A DNA stretch of 64,000 bases from Liolophura sinensis (Eukaryota; Mollusca; Polyplacophora; Chitonida; Chitonidae): positions 6,623,504 to 6,687,503 of the forward strand of contig NC_088298.1 of the NCBI RefSeq assembly GCF_032854445.1. Reading direction: 5' to 3'. The notes beneath the pieces were generated by a model, which saw only the letters and a program-made list of their open reading frames with translations, did not search any database and was not told the origin of the DNA. Positions 54,601-60,600 of this stretch are shown here, in pieces. The translations under genes were made by a program, and so were the position numbers. The stretch's first letter is position 1. Each line of letters begins with the position of its first letter.

Positions 54601-57600
54601 CTGTGTAGATGGATAAAATTGTTTTTTTTTTTTGTGAAGCCCTGAAATTGGCTAATCCAACAAATACAGTTTTGTCTCCAAAATCAAATTAAAAAAGTGT
54701 ATATATTGCATTAAAAGTTGCTCTTCCACATGCGAAAAGATTGAGGAATTAGGGTAACTCTTGGGGATGTAGACGTACTGTTATCATACTGGAAAGATTT
54801 AGACCTGGCTAAGCCAATGCCCAGAAACCAAACTGCCAATGCCCAGAAACCAAACTGCCAATGCCCAGAAACCAAACTGCCAATGCCCAGAAACCAAACT
54901 CACTGTACAGAATTGCCAAGCAGCAACATATGGGTTTATTTACATTCCAAACACAAATCTGTGAACTTTCCTCTTCGACCGTACATGGGAAGGCCTGGCA
55001 GAAACCTGCGGATGGTCATGGGTTTTGATTGGGCTTTGCCCAGTGTTCAGCCCACCATAATGCTGGCCTCCGTTGTTTAAGTCAGATATTCTTGAGTACG
55101 TTGTAAAACACCAATCAGATTAAATAAATAAGTGAAATCTGTGAAATTATGTATATATGTGGTATGACATCTTTACGACCACAAAGTGATGTTTGATGCA
55201 AATTATACTTTCTGGCTTAATGGCATGGTACTGTAATTCTTCAACCTTTTTCGTATGTTTGCAAGGTGTTTATTCAAGCATATTCTGAAGACATTACTCT
55301 GTGTTGACTGATAAAACTGTATTTTGTGTGAAGCCAATCCAACCAATGTACTTTTGTCTCCAAAATCAAATAAAAATTTGCATAAATTGCACTGAAAATT
55401 GCTCTTTTATATGCGAAAATGTTGAGGAATTAGAGTAGATGTACTTGCCTTTCACATGGTAGTTAATTCATGTTTACAAAAACCCAATATTTTTACAATG
55501 TAGGGAACCCAAACTACCCGAGAACATACTTCAGCTCTGTCCAATACTGTTGTGACCAATACCTTCTCATTTTTAGTGGGAAGGTCTGCCAACAACCTGC
55601 GGATGGTCATAGGTTTCCCCCTGGCTGTGCCCAGTTTCCTCTCACCATAATGATGGCCGCCGTCGTAGAAGTGAAATATTCTTGAGTACGGCGTTAAACA
55701 CCAATCAGATAAATGAATAAAATAAACTGGTTAAAGTGGCGGACTGACCCTTCTATGCCAAGAAGCAACAACATCAATTCACAAAGTGACATACATGTAA
55801 CTCTTTCATAGATTGAGAACTGGAATATTTGATCAGAGTGAAGGCAGCAGATGTTCTTGTTTGTACAGCTAGTAAAATACATGGTTTTCTTGCAGTTCTG
55901 ATCAGACATGTGCCTTGTTTTCAGCCAACTTGGTCAGAAGGCTACATGATCATATTGTCATGTCAATCCGTCAATCCATTGCCCAAATATCCAGGGAAGA
56001 GACTTTTGTACCTTTAGGGAATTGAACTCATGCTTCAGAAGAAAATAATCATTGTGACATAAGGGTAGAGTTGACTGTATATTCATTATCACAACTGTAT
56101 ACTCATTATGACTACAAGTACATCACAACTGTATACTCATTATGACTACAAATACATCACAACTGTATACCCATCATGACTGCATATACTTCACAACTAT
56201 ATACTCATTATGACTACAAATACATCACAACTATATACTCATTATGACTACAAATACATCACAACTGTATACTCATCATGGCTGCATATACCTCACAACT
56301 GTATACTCATTATGATTGCATATACATCACAACTGTGTACTCATTATGACTACATATACATCACAACTGTATACTCATTATGATTGTGTATACATCACAA
56401 CTGTATACTCATTATGACTGTGTATACCTCACAACTGTATACTCATTATGACGGCATATACATCACAACTGTATACTGATTATGACTGCATATACATCAC
56501 AACTGTAGACTGATTATGACTGCATATACATCACAACTGTATACTCATTATGACTGCATATACATCAAAACTGTATACTCATCATGACTGTATACATCAC
56601 AACTGTATACTTATTATGACTGTGTATACATCACAACTGTATACTCATCATGACTCCATATACATCCCAACTGTATACTCATCATGACTGTGTATACATC
56701 ACAACTGTATACTCATTATGACTGCATATACATCACAACTGTATACTCATTATGACTGCATATACATCACAACCGTATACTCATTATGACTGCATATACA
56801 TAACAAATGTATACTCATCATGACTACAAATACATCACAACTGTATACTCATTATGACTGCATATACATCACAACTGTAGACTCATCATGACTGTGGATA
56901 CATCACAACTGTATACTCATTATGACTGCATATACATCACAACTGTATACTCATTATGACTGCATATACATCACAACTGTATACTCATCATGACTGCATA
57001 TACATCACAACTGTAGACCCATCATGACTGTGTATACATCACAACTGTATACTCATCATGACTGCATATACATCACAACTGTATACTCATCATGACTGCA
57101 TATACATCACAACTGTAGACCCATCATGACTGTGTATACATCACAACTGTATACTCATCATGACTGCATATACATCCCAACTGTATACTCATCATGGCTA
57201 CAAATACATCACAACTGTATACTCGTTATGACTGCATATACATCACAACCGTATACTCATTATGACTGCATATACATCACAACTGTATACTCATCATGAC
57301 TACAAATACATCACAACTTTATACTCATCATGACTACAAATACATCACAACTGTATACTCATCATGACTGCATATACATCACAACTGTAGACTCATCATG
57401 ACTGTGGATACAGCACAACTGTATACTCATTATGACTGCATATACATCACAACTGTAGACTCATCATGACTGCATATACATCACAACTGTATACTCATCA
57501 TGACTGCATATACATCACAACTGTATACTCATTATGACTGCATATACATCACAACTGTAGACTCATCATGACTCCATATACATCCCAACTGTATACTCAT

Positions 57601-60600
57601 CATGACTGTATACATCACAACTGTATACTCATTATGACTGCATATACATCACAACTGTAGACTCATCATGACTGTGGATACATCACAATTGTATACTTAT
57701 CATGACTGTGTATACATCACAACTGTATACTTATTTTGACTGCATATACATCACAACTGTAGACTCATCATGACTGTGTATACATCACAACTGTATACTC
57801 ATTATGACTGCATATACATCACAACTGTATACTCATTATGACTACAAATACATCACAACTGTAGACCCATCATGACTGTGTATACATCACAACTGTATAC
57901 TCATCATGACTGTGTATACATCACAACTGTATACTCATCATGACTGTGTATACATCACAACTGTATACTTATCATGACTGTGTATACATCACAACTGTAT
58001 ACTCATTATGACTGCATATACATCACAACTGTAGACTCATCATGACTGTGTATACATCACAACTGTATACTCTTTATGACTGCATATACATCACAACTGT
58101 AGACCCATCATGACTGTGTATACGTCACAACTGTATACTCATCATGACTGTGTATACATCACAACTGTATACTCATCATGACTGCATATATATCACAACT
58201 GTATACTTATTATGACTGTGTATACATCACAACTGTATACTCGTTATGACTACAAATACATAACAACTGTATACTCATCATGACTGCATATACATCACAA
58301 CTGTATACTTATCATGACTGTGTATACATCACAACTGTATACTCATTATGACTGCATATACATCACAACTGTAGACTCATCATGACTGTGTATACATCAC
58401 AACTGTATACTCATTATGACTGCATATACATCACAACCGTAGACTCATCATGACTGTGTATACATCACAACTGTATACTCATTATGACTGCATATACATC
58501 AAAACTGTATACTCATCATGACTGTGTATACATCACAACTGTATACTTATTATGACTGTGTATACATCACAACTGTATACTCGTTATGACTGCATATACA
58601 TCACAGCCGTATACTCATTATGACTGCATATACATCACAACTGTATACTCATTATGACTACAAATACATCACAACTGTAGACTCATCATGACTGTGTATA
58701 CATCACAACTGTATACTTATCATGACTGTGTATACATCACAACTGTATACTCATTATGACTGCATATACATCACAACTGTAGACTCATCATGACTATGTA
58801 TACATCACAACTGTATACTCATTATGACTGCATATACATCACAACTGTAGACCCATCATGACTGTGTATACATCACAACTGTAGACCCATCATGACTGTG
58901 TATACATCACAACTGTATACTCATCATGACTGCATATACATCCCAACTGTATACTCATCATGACTACAAATACATCACAACTGTATACTCGTTATGACTG
59001 CATATACATCACAACAGTATACTCATTATGACTGCATATACATCACAACTGTATACTCATCATGACTACAAATACATCACAACTCTATACTCATCATGAC
59101 TACAAATACATCACAACTGTATACTCATCATGACTGCATATACATCACAACCGTAGACTCATCATGACTGCATATATATCACAACTGTAGACTCATCATG
59201 ACTGCATATACATCACAACTGTATACTCATTATGACTACAAATACATCACAACTGTAGACTCATCATGACTGCATATACATCACAACTGTAGACTCATCA
59301 TGACTGCATACTTCTCATGGCTGTACACTCATCATGACCATAATCACAATGACTGTATACCCTAACTCATCATGATTTTATACACATCGTGATGATATAC
59401 TCACGATATTTATGATAAGTGTATACTCATCATAACCATATACTCAACATGAGTCATCATGATGATGTACCCATATGTGTATACTCACCCTGACTATATA
59501 CTCATCATCACTATCCTTGACAAAATTTTACTCACTGTGATGACTGTGCTCATCTTGACTGTATTCTCACCATGACTGTATATGTATGATACTCATATAT
59601 ACTGTATAGGCTGTACTCATTGTGACATATTGTCATCTCAACAGTGTACTCATCAGACTGTGTATCTGTGTACTCATCAGACTGTGTATCTGTGTACTTA
59701 TCCGACTGTGTATCTGTGTACTCATCAGACTGTGTATCTGTGTACTCATCAGACTGTGTATCTGTGTACTTATCCGACTGTGTATCTGTGTACTCATCAT
59801 ACTGTGAACTCTGACGACTGTGTATCTGTCTTTCTGTTCCAGGTTTTTATGGCAAACAGTGTGAACATACAGAGCCGGAGAAGCTTGTGTCACAGTTCAG
59901 ATCATCAAGTAAGTAGCACGACTCCACCAGCTCACCACTAGCACAGTTGTAACTAGATCCCAGCAAGGAATCTCTCAGAAGCGGGCTAGTTATTCAAATA
60001 ACGAATAACTAACCAGCAACAGGTGAATGTAACTAACTAATAACTAACCCGCTGCTGGTTAGTTATCAGTCATTTGTCATTTGGAAAAAAAAAAGTGGGT
60101 TAGTTATTAGTTATTAGAATAACTAACTAATAACTAACCCACTGCTAACTTCAGTGTGCTGACTATACAGACAGACTATACAGGCACACTATACAGGCAG
60201 ATTAGCGTGACTAGCGGTCTGTACTGATTTGTCTTCAGGATGGGCTGTTTTGTATCTCCATAATCAGGCCTTGATTGATTGTAAAACTTCAAACTTTTCG
60301 ACCTCAAAACCACTTTTTTCCGTTGAATTTATGCATACAATTATTATGAAAATTAGGCTAAAAATGATATGTTTGTACGACTAAAGATTCAAGCTTCATA
60401 AAAATATGGAGATTATTACTCTACACCTCATAGTTCTCACAGAATGTTTCAAAATATTGGCCCCATTTGTGGTAGCATAGGTTGAAGAATAAGGCTACTT
60501 CAGAATGGGTATATTTAGTTGAGGATTGGCCTGGAAATAAGAGAAAACAAGATTTCTTTGATCCACCCATATTGTTGCTGATTAGTTCATGTACGTTTAC

